Of a stretch of 64,000 nt of DNA, positions 26,325 to 34,199 are shown in pieces. The DNA lies in assembly GCA_947495135.1 (NCBI GenBank), contig CANLXN010000001.1:682001-746000 (forward strand), in the 5' to 3' direction. The stretch is from an uncultured Flavobacteriaceae bacterium. GTDB taxonomy: Bacteria > Bacteroidota > Bacteroidia > Flavobacteriales > Flavobacteriaceae. Each line of letters begins with the position of its first letter. Within the stretch, counting starts at the first letter, position 1. The translations under genes were made by a program, and so were the position numbers. The notes under the pieces were generated by a model. It was not told where the DNA came from, searched no databases, and worked only from the letters and a program-made list of their open reading frames with translations.

Positions 26325-27152
26325 ATGCTTAAACTTTCATTATTAGAAATAATCGAAAAAATCAACAACCAGGAGATCTTCGAAGCTGTTTCAGACGATT
26401 ATTCATTCAGCATTAAAATTGACAAGTACGTACCATACGCCTGCGGAGCTGTTCATGACGGACATCAATTTAGACGGTCTTTATGGCATAATTGCCTTCA
26501 TACAGAATACGACCGATGGTTTGAAGAAGATCCTTGCACCAAAGAGTTTGTTAAAACACATCCTATTGTTATTGCGGGTTGCGATAGTAGATTTGAATAC
26601 GATTTAAATAGAACTCCTGCCAATGCAATTTATGAAGATGCATGGGGGAAAAAGCTTTGGAAAGATCCACTACCAGAACACGAACATCAGATTAGTCTCC
26701 AAAAGCATGCTTCTTTTTACGAGGTCGTCGATGCCCTTATTAAAAAGTTGGAAGAACTATTTGGAGCAGTTGTTGTCTATGATATGCACAGTTATAACTG
26801 GCGTCGTTGGGATAGGGAAGTCCCTGTTATCAATTTGGGGACGGCAAATGTTGACAACGAACGTTTCGGAAAAGAAATAGAGACTTGGAGACAATCGCTA
26901 TCAGAATTAGTATTACCTGGAGGTATGACGAGCACTTCAAAAATTAATGACACTTTTCAAGGAAACGGACATTTCTTGAAATATATCACTGAAAAATTTA
27001 AAAATACCTTAGTTTTGGCGACTGAGTTTAAGAAAATTTATTGTGACGAAGTAGGTCAGGTAATTTATCCAGAAGTAGTTACAGCTATAGAACAGCAACT
27101 TCAGCATAAATTAAAAGAACATGCCGATGCTTTTTATAAGGCACATTCTTAA
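26325..27152 (+). CDS. N-formylglutamate amidohydrolase family protein
   Basis: A 275-residue member of the FGase fold (related to zinc carboxypeptidases). Visible: 'P-Y-A-C-G-A-V-H-D-G-H' (about residues 32-42), 'D-S-R-F-E-Y-D-L-N-R' (about 86-95) and 'V-V-Y-D-M-H-S-Y-N' (about 147-155), supplying the H, E and H metal ligands. The named enzyme releases glutamate from N-formylglutamate in histidine breakdown, but no hut genes are near. Flanked by an ATP-grasp ligase and a QEGLA-type protease, it more likely acts on that ligase's product. Confidence 0.85.
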   Translation: MLKLSLLEIIEKINNQEIFEAVSDDYSFSIKIDKYVPYACGAVHDGHQFRRSLWHNCLHTEYDRWFEEDPCTKEFVKTHPIVIAGCDSRFEYDLNRTPANAIYEDAWGKKLWKDPLPEHEHQISLQKHASFYEVVDALIKKLEELFGAVVVYDMHSYNWRRWDREVPVINLGTANVDNERFGKEIETWRQSLSELVLPGGMTSTSKINDTFQGNGHFLKYITEKFKNTLVLATEFKKIYCDEVGQVIYPEVVTAIEQQLQHKLKEHADAFYKAHS

Positions 27153-27224
27153 ACTTGCAATTTACAAAGGACGGGTTAAGCGCCTATAAATAATCCTGTT
27201 CCTGATATTTGAGACTGTTGAATT

Positions 27225-28388
27225 ATGACGTACCCCGAAACTATAGTAAAAGCACATCCTAATCTGTTTAAGATTGATGCTAACCTGAATAGATTAGTTC
27301 ATAAAATTGAATTACTCAACTATATCAATCCGGTAAACATTGAACAAGAAAAGAGAAATTTCTTCGCCTCCAAATACAATGTAAATCCTTCTTACCACTA
27401 CAAAAAGATAGATTTTAATGCCCATAAGTTACAGCAAGCGCTGTTTTCTCAGGATATTGAAAGTATCAAAGACGATGAGAGTCGATCCTTTTATATGGAT
27501 GTGATCTATGATTACTCCAATTTGATTAGGTGTATTGAAACTATTGGTACGGGCTCTAAATTCTATTTTAACTCTCTTAAGTCTTTTGGAACTCCAACCG
27601 AAAAGGATGTGGATAACGCCCGATTTATTCTTCATTTTGCGGATGAGGATTTTAATCAGGAAATGCTGCCTGTCTACAATGCTTCAGAGGCAGCCGACTA
27701 TTTTAAGGAGTTTACTAAGAGATTTGATTTTCAGTTCAATGTTAGGATGTCGACTAAAATTTCAGCGGCAGCTATGGTTCAGAATAATACACAAACACTT
27801 ATTCTAAAAAAGAACAATAAATTTAGCGCTAATCAACTCAAGGTCCTGGCAAATCATGAAATAGGTGTGCACATGGTAACCACTTTCAATGGTCTCGCTC
27901 AACCGCTGAAAATTTTTAGCAATGGCTTTCCAAAGAATGTAGAATCGCAGGAAGGACTGGCCGTTTTTAGTGAATATATGAGTGGTTGTCTTACTCTTTT
28001 TAGATTAAAAGAACTTTCGTATCGCGTGCTAGCAACCGATAGTCTTCGAAAGGGATTTGATTTTTGTGCAACTTTCGATCTTCTTCATAACCAATACAAA
28101 CTAAATAGGGAGGAAGCGTATAATATTTCTCTTAGAGCACATCGCGGAGGAGGTTTCACCAAGGATCATCTGTACTTGACTGGACTTAAGGAGATCTATA
28201 ATTTTCATATGGAAGGAAACAGTTTAGATAATTTGTTTACTGGAAAAGTTTCTTTGTCCCATGCACCAATTATAGATAAATGGCAACAACAAGGCCTTGC
28301 AGAAACTTTAACTCATAGAAATCCCGGATTTGACACATGCAACAATGAAAATCCAAAATTGGAATTTATACTTCAGAATTTAAAATAA
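27225..28388 (+). CDS. QEGLA-motif metalloprotease (DUF1704, MATCAP-like)
   Basis: A 387-residue protein with 'A-N-H-E-I-G-V-H' (about residues 210-217; an HExxxH zinc site) and 'S-Q-E-G-L-A-V-F' (about 243-250; Q-E-G-L-A motif giving a third ligand). This defines the family named 'flavohemoglobin expression-modulating QEGLA protein'. Eukaryotic relatives (MATCAP) are metallocarboxypeptidases that remove the C-terminal tyrosine of tubulin. Here it closes the cassette, 72 nt after the FGase-like gene, and is followed by a terminator. No signal peptide, so probably cytoplasmic. Substrate unknown. Confidence 0.85.
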   Translation: MTYPETIVKAHPNLFKIDANLNRLVHKIELLNYINPVNIEQEKRNFFASKYNVNPSYHYKKIDFNAHKLQQALFSQDIESIKDDESRSFYMDVIYDYSNLIRCIETIGTGSKFYFNSLKSFGTPTEKDVDNARFILHFADEDFNQEMLPVYNASEAADYFKEFTKRFDFQFNVRMSTKISAAAMVQNNTQTLILKKNNKFSANQLKVLANHEIGVHMVTTFNGLAQPLKIFSNGFPKNVESQEGLAVFSEYMSGCLTLFRLKELSYRVLATDSLRKGFDFCATFDLLHNQYKLNREEAYNISLRAHRGGGFTKDHLYLTGLKEIYNFHMEGNSLDNLFTGKVSLSHAPIIDKWQQQGLAETLTHRNPGFDTCNNENPKLEFILQNLK

Positions 28389-28393
28389 AAAAA

Positions 28394-28409
28394 CGAACCT
28401 AATGGTTCG
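28394..28409. terminator. Bidirectional terminator between the QEGLA gene and the MuiA-like gene
   Basis: CGAACC-taat-GGTTCG with an A-run before and CTTTT after, 5 nt past the + strand stop and 9 nt past the minus-strand stop. It can serve both convergent genes. Confidence 0.7.
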
Positions 28410-28418
28410 CTTTTCATA

Positions 28419-30581
28419 TTAAAGATTGATTCGTTTGTATTTGGGGTATTTCACTTCGTAGCTAAACTTTTTCTTAACGCCTTCATTGGGAGCCAATAAT
28501 AATTTCCACTTTAGGAGTCCTTTATCCTTCGAATATTCAGCGTTATCGGTTTCAATTTCACTAATTTTTATTTCTTTATTCTGTGAAATAGGAATTCGGT
28601 CTTGAATCAATAAATTAACCGTCGTGCTCTTATTGTTCTTTACTTCAATTATGAACCCATTTGACACCAAACGGTTGGAACCTAAAAACGACTTGCTCTT
28701 AAAATTATTTAAACGCTGTCGTTTTACTACGATATTAGGATCAATACCCAGAGAAATATTCAAACTATCTGCTGTTGCCATCGGATCAATAAGGGTCTTT
28801 CCTGCGTAGGCTTCTTCAAAATACACATTAGCCTCTCCCTGTAAAAGATCAAATTGTTCCCAGTTGTTTATGGTGGCAGTCAAGAATACATTTTCATTCA
28901 GCTCTGGAGCCACGCAATGTTGGTATACCGCAGGAAGATTGAATTGATCAATTTCAATGACCGTTATTTCAGCATTTGAATCGATGTTATAAGTTTCTTT
29001 AATTTCAAATTTGGTATTAGTTATTCCAACACTTTTACTATTTCCAGAACTTAACTTCATCCCCTGACCATTTTTGGTGGTGATTAAAATTACCCCGTCT
29101 CCTCCTGCAGACCCATATATAGATGTTGCTGCAAGTCCTTTTAAGATATCTACAGATTCAATATTGTCTGGATCCAAATTAATGTCGTTAAAAGAATCGG
29201 AGTTCCCGCCTAAAAAGCTCATTTCAGCTTTACTCACTGGAACACCATCAATTACATACAATGCGTTGTTGTGCCCTGAAAAAGAATTGGCACCCCTTAT
29301 AATCACTTTATTGGCTGCTCCAGCGCTCCCTGTAATATTAACTCCAGCTGCCTTACCAGCTAACATTTCTGACAGGTTTTCAGACGATCTTTTTCTTCTA
29401 CTACTGTAACCAGTGACTACCACCTCACTTAATGCACTAGCATCCGTTACCATAGACACATTAATTGTAGATGCATAGACTGGCTGTGCATAGCTCTTAA
29501 AGCCCAAAGAAGAGAACGATAATTCTCTACCTGTAATATTTTGAAGGGTATAAGACCCAGCAAAGTCGGTTTGAGTGCCGTTGCTGGTTCCAGTAACTAT
29601 AACATTTACACCAGAAATTGGTAACCCTGCATCGTCCACAACCGTACCCGACACTGTTCTTATGGTGGGATTGTATTTGTAAATTTGAGATGGTACGGCA
29701 GAGGGAGCAACATACGATGCATTCGTAAAGTTTAAATACTTCGTTGGTAGCGTTGGTTTTATATTATTGGTATTGGGATCGCCTGTGGATAGAACAATTG
29801 ATACCCCTTTCCAATCCACGCCACTTTGTTGATAAACATTCGCTTTATAAGTCATCTCAATAGGAGAAGAGATATTCTTAGCTCTAATGTCGTAAATTGG
29901 AAACCAACCTGCGTCACTGATGTTATATTTTACGTTGAGTCTAAGATTTTGCGCTTTCTTTACTGAAAGCTTCAATACGATTTCGCCTCTGTTCTCGCTT
30001 TTAGCGTCGTTAAGCCTTAAAAGTTCCGATCGATGGTCGTCGATTCGCTTGTTAAATTCTTCAATTTCCAACCCTAATTGATAGGTCTGTGTTCGTATTT
30101 CTGAAATTCGCTCGCGGTAGTAGATTGCCATTTCCCGTACCTTCTCCAAAACCAAGTCTGTTGCATCACTATTAATACGTTGGTTATTTCGAAGTAAAAC
30201 AAGCTCTTCTTTAATACCTTCTAACTCACTTATTTTAATAGTCTGATTTAGTTTGAGCGTCGCAATAGTTTGCTCTAAGGCCTGATATTCTTCTGAAACT
30301 TCTTTTTTTTCTAAACTATTTAAATGAAAGTTTAGCGATAAGATGGATGCCCCACTCAAACCTGAAATCTGAATACTCTTCTCATCGATATCTGGAGACA
30401 AATTCTTAAACAATAATGTATGTTCCCCTGAAGTAAGGTTTATAGTACCTGTACGATGTACAGTAGCTCCCTCGAGGTATACGGTCACCTTTTCAATTTT
30501 GGAAGCGATTGGTTTTTCATTGATAGTATTTGCATTTACAAATGGGAAGCATGATAAAAATATTAGTAGAAGTGCTTTCAT
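28419..30581 (-). CDS. MuiA-like (DUF4140/DUF4139) protein with inserted TonB-plug module
   Basis: A 720-residue exported protein (signal peptide to about residue 17). Order: DUF4140-like beta domain (about 25-95), coiled coil (about 95-195), first part of DUF4139 (about 205-285, 'Y-N-I-S-D-A-G-W-F-P-I-Y-D-I-R-A' ). Next come a carboxypeptidase-regulatory-like domain ('G-T-V-V-D-D-A-G-L-P-I-S-G-V' , about 307-378) and a SusC-type plug ('V-I-I-R-G' , 'A-L-Y-V-I-D-G-V-P' , 'G-V-I-L-I-T-T-K-N-G' , about 385-507), then the rest of DUF4139 (about 525-720). MuiA-type proteins are of uncertain role. No TonB barrel follows the plug, so it is not a transporter. Confidence 0.85.
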   Translation of the reverse strand: MKALLLIFLSCFPFVNANTINEKPIASKIEKVTVYLEGATVHRTGTINLTSGEHTLLFKNLSPDIDEKSIQISGLSGASILSLNFHLNSLEKKEVSEEYQALEQTIATLKLNQTIKISELEGIKEELVLLRNNQRINSDATDLVLEKVREMAIYYRERISEIRTQTYQLGLEIEEFNKRIDDHRSELLRLNDAKSENRGEIVLKLSVKKAQNLRLNVKYNISDAGWFPIYDIRAKNISSPIEMTYKANVYQQSGVDWKGVSIVLSTGDPNTNNIKPTLPTKYLNFTNASYVAPSAVPSQIYKYNPTIRTVSGTVVDDAGLPISGVNVIVTGTSNGTQTDFAGSYTLQNITGRELSFSSLGFKSYAQPVYASTINVSMVTDASALSEVVVTGYSSRRKRSSENLSEMLAGKAAGVNITGSAGAANKVIIRGANSFSGHNNALYVIDGVPVSKAEMSFLGGNSDSFNDINLDPDNIESVDILKGLAATSIYGSAGGDGVILITTKNGQGMKLSSGNSKSVGITNTKFEIKETYNIDSNAEITVIEIDQFNLPAVYQHCVAPELNENVFLTATINNWEQFDLLQGEANVYFEEAYAGKTLIDPMATADSLNISLGIDPNIVVKRQRLNNFKSKSFLGSNRLVSNGFIIEVKNNKSTTVNLLIQDRIPISQNKEIKISEIETDNAEYSKDKGLLKWKLLLAPNEGVKKKFSYEVKYPKYKRINL

Positions 30582-30584
30582 ATG

Positions 30585-30614
30585 GATAGTTTTATTTTGT
30601 TGGGTAAAACTATC
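30585..30614 (-). promoter_or_regulatory. Perfect inverted repeat at the MuiA-like gene start
   Basis: GATAGTTTTA, 10 nt, TAAAACTATC: a perfect 10-bp inverted repeat ending 4 nt upstream of the ATG. It could be an operator or an mRNA hairpin that occludes the start codon. Confidence 0.45.
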
Positions 30615-30757
30615 ATAACCGGTAGTTCTTCAAAAGAAACAATGAGGGAAGCGGAACTTTGAATGTGTAAAGGAGTAGTTTGAAAGAGTGATTCAGGAAG
30701 TCAAGATTCTCTTCTATCAATAAAATTAGCGTCTTTTCGGGTAAGAATCCAGATTAA

Positions 30758-30787
30758 CAAAAAAGGCGAGCTTTTAAAGCCCGCCTT
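30758..30787 (-). terminator. Intrinsic terminator of the NTF2-like gene
   Basis: On the minus strand, AAGGCG-x-GCTTT-loop-AAAGC-x-CGCCTT followed by a T-run (six T). The stem has one mismatched pair. It lies 22 nt after the stop at 30809. Confidence 0.8.
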
Positions 30788-30808
30788 ACATATCTATAAA
30801 TACGATGT

Positions 30809-31600
30809 TTAACTGAAATTAATCTCTGTACATGTGTCGCTGTATACGAACGATAATACAATTCGCACTGCTTCATTGGAGTTATCGGCTTCTCCAATTT
30901 TACGAGATCCATCCATGATGTCGCCATTTTCGTTCCAAAAGAATGTTCTGTCGTTGTTACTTCGATTAACAATTGCACGTTTACCGTCTTTAGTACCAAC
31001 TCTATACGACTTGTATTCTCGGTCGTATTGAAGTCCGGCAGGATAATAAGTCTCTGCATTAAAGTACGATTCTCCTTTCGAGAACAAATAACAAACACAG
31101 TTTCCTATTTCGCTTTCTTCAGAAACTCTTACCGTATTATTATGGGTAATCTTCCATTCCCCTTTAATCTTAGTGGCGACAAGATTCATCAAAATCGAAC
31201 CCTTTTCAGCTACTTTACCTTCAATTTTAGATTCAAAGTTAATGAGTGCAGAAACGGTTCCGGCATTTTTCTTTTGAGTTTCCTGTACCGTCTCAGTAAT
31301 GGACATGGTAAAGTTGTAATTTTTATTTTTAATGTCTTCGGCTAGCTTTTCTGCTAATTGAGCGTAGGTGGTGGTAGTTCTGTTCAATACGCCAGACATT
31401 CCTATATAGGCCGTATTATTTTGATAATTCTCACTAAATAGAGCTAAAATCTCATCAGAACTCTGGCTCTGACCAAGACGATTAGTCGCATCGACATAAG
31501 ATTTCAAAAGTTGAGTTACTGGTTTATCTTGGGAAAACCCAGTAAAAGAAGTGAAAATGGTTAATAAAACAAGGAATTTAATGCTTGGTAAATTTTTCAT
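30809..31600 (-). CDS. Secreted protein, NTF2-like fold suspected
   Basis: A 263-residue exported protein (signal peptide to about residue 23, 'G-F-S-Q'). The mature N-terminal half ('Y-V-D-A-T-N-R' , 'I-L-A-L-F-S-E-N-Y' , then strands 'G-T-V-S-A-L-I-N-F' and 'G-E-W-K-I-T-H-N' ) is like NTF2/SnoaL-type calcium/calmodulin-kinase-associated domains, which bind small ligands. The C-terminal part is unassigned. Function unknown. Confidence 0.65.
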   Translation of the reverse strand: MKNLPSIKFLVLLTIFTSFTGFSQDKPVTQLLKSYVDATNRLGQSQSSDEILALFSENYQNNTAYIGMSGVLNRTTTTYAQLAEKLAEDIKNKNYNFTMSITETVQETQKKNAGTVSALINFESKIEGKVAEKGSILMNLVATKIKGEWKITHNNTVRVSEESEIGNCVCYLFSKGESYFNAETYYPAGLQYDREYKSYRVGTKDGKRAIVNRSNNDRTFFWNENGDIMDGSRKIGEADNSNEAVRIVLSFVYSDTCTEINFS

Positions 31601-31717
31601 AGGTAAGTATTGGGGTTAGAATTAATGATTAAAATCGAGGCAATGTATGAAAAATCTTACAAAGATTGAATTTTAATAGTACCCACTCTGAGAAATGATG
31701 CGATTTCATTGATAACA

Positions 31718-32125
31718 TCATAAAAATTTAGCCTTTAATTCTGGTGTTGGAATCATACAACTTTCTTTCTTTCCGTACCATTTATAGCGATTGCGAGCCA
31801 CAAAATCGTACACCCAATTACGGATAAACTTTGGAATAACCATAAATATAAAAAGTAGGGGGTAACCTCCACTCATACTTTTTGCAATTCTTAAAGCAGC
31901 AGAAGATTTTATGTAGGCTTTATTGTTTTCAATTAGAATAATAGAATCGGTATTGGATGGATCAATACCGTATTTATCGATAAGCCCTCTACCAACTTCT
32001 TCTTGTAGAGCCGTAAACCGAAATACATCTTTTCGGTCTCGTTTTATCACGAAATTGATAGAGCTATTGCAAAGGTTACAAACGCCGTCAAATAGAATTA
32101 TTTTTTTTTCAGAAGTGCGGTTCAA
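31718..32125 (-). CDS. DCC-family thiol-disulfide oxidoreductase
   Basis: A 135-residue protein of the DUF393/DCC family: 'L-F-D-G-V-C-N-L-C-N-S-S-I' (about residues 12-24) with the D-x-x-C-x-x-C signature, then 'F-R-F-T-A-L-Q' and 'S-A-A-L-R-I' . The family is thioredoxin-like, with the two cysteines (Cys17, Cys20) as the redox pair. No signal peptide. Partner unknown. It has its own promoter box 17 nt upstream. Confidence 0.9.
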   Translation of the reverse strand: MNRTSEKKIILFDGVCNLCNSSINFVIKRDRKDVFRFTALQEEVGRGLIDKYGIDPSNTDSIILIENNKAYIKSSAALRIAKSMSGGYPLLFIFMVIPKFIRNWVYDFVARNRYKWYGKKESCMIPTPELKAKFL

Positions 32126-32141
32126 GCTTTTTTATTTTCTA

Positions 32142-32149
32142 CAAAAATA
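32142..32149 (-). promoter_or_regulatory. -7 promoter box (TATTTTTG) of the DCC gene
   Basis: Minus-strand TATTTTTG, 17 nt before the ATG at 32125, in the 26-bp gap after the TPR-regulator gene. Confidence 0.5.
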
Positions 32150-32151
32150 CA

Positions 32152-33903
32152 TTATAATGCATTTAGAAACTTATTAAGGTCTTCTTCTTTACTTAATTTT
32201 AACTTCTTTTTTAACCTATATTTTGATGTCAAGACACTATCGGGTAACACATTGAACATAGACGCTATTTCCTTGGTAGATAAATTCATGCGTATAAAAG
32301 ATGCTAGGCGCATCTCCTTTTCTGTCACATCATTGGCGTTGGCCCTTAGCTTATTGTCAAAATCGTTATGTACCTGGGAGAAATAAGATTTAAAAACTTC
32401 CCAATCCCTATCTTCAGCTGTTTCCTTTTTTAATAAAACTGAAATACGCCGAAATTCTGAATGAAATGTTTCGGGAGCCAACTTTACTTTATCTAGGTAT
32501 GATTTAAGCTCTTGTATAAAGGTGTTTTTCCTAACTAAATGAAGGGTTTGTGAGGTGAGTTCTTTTTTCTTAAAGGCTAGTTCGGATGCATAAATCTCTT
32601 GCTGTTTTTCAGTTGCAAGGCGATTCTTCTTTAGCTTTTGGTTAAATCCAAAATACAACAATCCTCCAATTACGAACATAGAAAACATACCAATTCCATA
32701 GAGTGTTTTCTTTAGGTTTTGCACCTTGACATTCTTTTCAAGCAATTCAATTTCCTGATTCTGAACAATAATTTCTGCATCTTTCTTTTCGGTCTCATAT
32801 TCAATTTTTAATGCGTTTACTGTTTCCAGATTCTTTAGGCCCGTAAGGCTATCCTCTATTTTAAACCTCCGTTGGTCATATTCATAGGCCTGTTTGTAGT
32901 TATTTATGGCCGCATAAACTTTAGAGATCATACCAAAATCACTCGCCATGGATGCTATTGCCCCAGAACTTTCATTGCTTGCCGCCGAATTTTGTAAGTA
33001 GGGGAGTGCTTCTTGATAGCGTCCCTGTTCAAAAAGAACTTTTGCTAATCTCGATTTGGTAACTGCCATTACCTCTTTATGATTCAATTTTTTCTCTCTA
33101 CTGATCACCTTTTTTAGATAAAACTCAGCCATTTCTAAATCCCTTTTCTGTAAAAACAGTTGCCCCAATTCTAGGTAGGTGGTAGTACTTGTGAAGAAGT
33201 TGTTTACTTTTTCAAAGTAGTCGGCACATTCTAACAGGAGTCCTTCTGCTTTATCAAATTGTCCGGTGGCTGCATAATTGGTAGCTAAATTGATATCCAT
33301 ATAACGCACATAATCTTGGTTGTCGCGCTCTATGTAGATTTTCCTAGCCTTGTTAAAATAGTTGCTAGATTCTTCATAGTTTTTTAAATCCCCGTATACA
33401 GCAGCCAAGGTGTGATAATTAAAGGCAATTTCATTGGTGTCGACCCCTAAAGAATCTCTTAATCGCAATGCGGCTAGAATTAACGAACTCGCCTCTTGAT
33501 ATGCTCCTTTTCGCCGTTTAATCATTGCTAAATTACTTAGACCAATGGCTTTTTCTTCTCCGGCCTCCGGGAAGGACAATAATTCAATAGCCTTTTCTGT
33601 GAATTCAGTACCACTGTCCAAATCAGACATCCTTGTGTCATAGGCGCCTTGTGAAAGAGCAATAATACCTTTCTGTAAGCGATTAGTTGGGGATGAAACG
33701 ATTTTCATAGAATCGATCATTGGTTTTGCAAGTTCTGGCCTGCTGTTATAGTAAGCCGCAAACAGGGATCGGTATAGCACAAATTTAGTTTCATTGTCCG
33801 TTTCCGATTGCAACTCCATTTTCAAACTATCCACCAATTTAATATTCTGGGACCACCCTAGTTGAAAAGTTAAAAAGAGCAGTAAGCAGTATTTTTTTGT
33901 CAT
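32152..33903 (-). CDS. Membrane-bound TPR sensor with C-terminal LuxR-type HTH
   Basis: A 583-residue one-component regulator. Signal peptide (to about residue 18), about six TPR-like repeats (about 30-380), a coiled-coil stretch, one membrane segment (about 402-421, 'M-F-S-M-F-V-I-G-G-L-L-Y-F' ), a cytoplasmic coiled-coil, and a LuxR/GerE HTH ('M-N-L-S-T-K-E-I-A-S-M-F-N' , about 525-580). The TPR part would face the periplasm and the HTH the cytoplasm. This architecture is common in Bacteroidota. It is divergent from the cytolysin-like gene, with 296 bp between holding paired palindromes, so it may control that gene. Confidence 0.85.
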   Translation of the reverse strand: MTKKYCLLLFLTFQLGWSQNIKLVDSLKMELQSETDNETKFVLYRSLFAAYYNSRPELAKPMIDSMKIVSSPTNRLQKGIIALSQGAYDTRMSDLDSGTEFTEKAIELLSFPEAGEEKAIGLSNLAMIKRRKGAYQEASSLILAALRLRDSLGVDTNEIAFNYHTLAAVYGDLKNYEESSNYFNKARKIYIERDNQDYVRYMDINLATNYAATGQFDKAEGLLLECADYFEKVNNFFTSTTTYLELGQLFLQKRDLEMAEFYLKKVISREKKLNHKEVMAVTKSRLAKVLFEQGRYQEALPYLQNSAASNESSGAIASMASDFGMISKVYAAINNYKQAYEYDQRRFKIEDSLTGLKNLETVNALKIEYETEKKDAEIIVQNQEIELLEKNVKVQNLKKTLYGIGMFSMFVIGGLLYFGFNQKLKKNRLATEKQQEIYASELAFKKKELTSQTLHLVRKNTFIQELKSYLDKVKLAPETFHSEFRRISVLLKKETAEDRDWEVFKSYFSQVHNDFDNKLRANANDVTEKEMRLASFIRMNLSTKEIASMFNVLPDSVLTSKYRLKKKLKLSKEEDLNKFLNAL

Positions 33904-34081
33904 AATCTATACTTAGTAAGAGAAGATAAATGTAGTTATATTATTGAAACCGGTATATGCCTTTTCGCTCGCTTAAAACCTGTTGTCTATGATTCATCTA
34001 GAGTTTTAAACTTCGGCGGTTATTTTAATGTTTTGATTTTCAATTATTTAAATTTAGTTTGCCTTGCTAGATTGACACAAT

Positions 34082-34123
34082 GTCTAGACCTGTGAAACCG
34101 ATTTTATTTTTGGTTGTCTAGAC
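34082..34123 (+). promoter_or_regulatory. Paired GTCTAGAC palindromes upstream of the cytolysin-like gene
   Basis: TGTCTAGAC occurs at 34081-34089 and 34115-34123, starts 34 bp apart (about three helix turns). The 8-bp core GTCTAGAC is a perfect palindrome. Both sites lie upstream of the -7 box at 34165. The rest of the 296-bp gap 33904-34199 shows no gene. Confidence 0.5.
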
Positions 34124-34164
34124 TTTGTCGAGAGTGTTTTTTAGTTTTTCCTTTACAATCGATA

Positions 34165-34172
34165 TAGTTTTG
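34165..34172 (+). promoter_or_regulatory. -7 promoter box (TAGTTTTG) of the cytolysin-like gene
   Basis: TAGTTTTG matches TAnnTTTG, 27 nt before the ATG at 34200. It leaves a short leader. Confidence 0.55.
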
Positions 34173-34199
34173 ACCTGTTGAATCACAAATAACTATTTT

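Noticed and set aside
28419-30581. TonB-dependent receptor.
   Set aside because: A plug is present but no beta-barrel follows; the sequence returns to DUF4139 after about residue 525.
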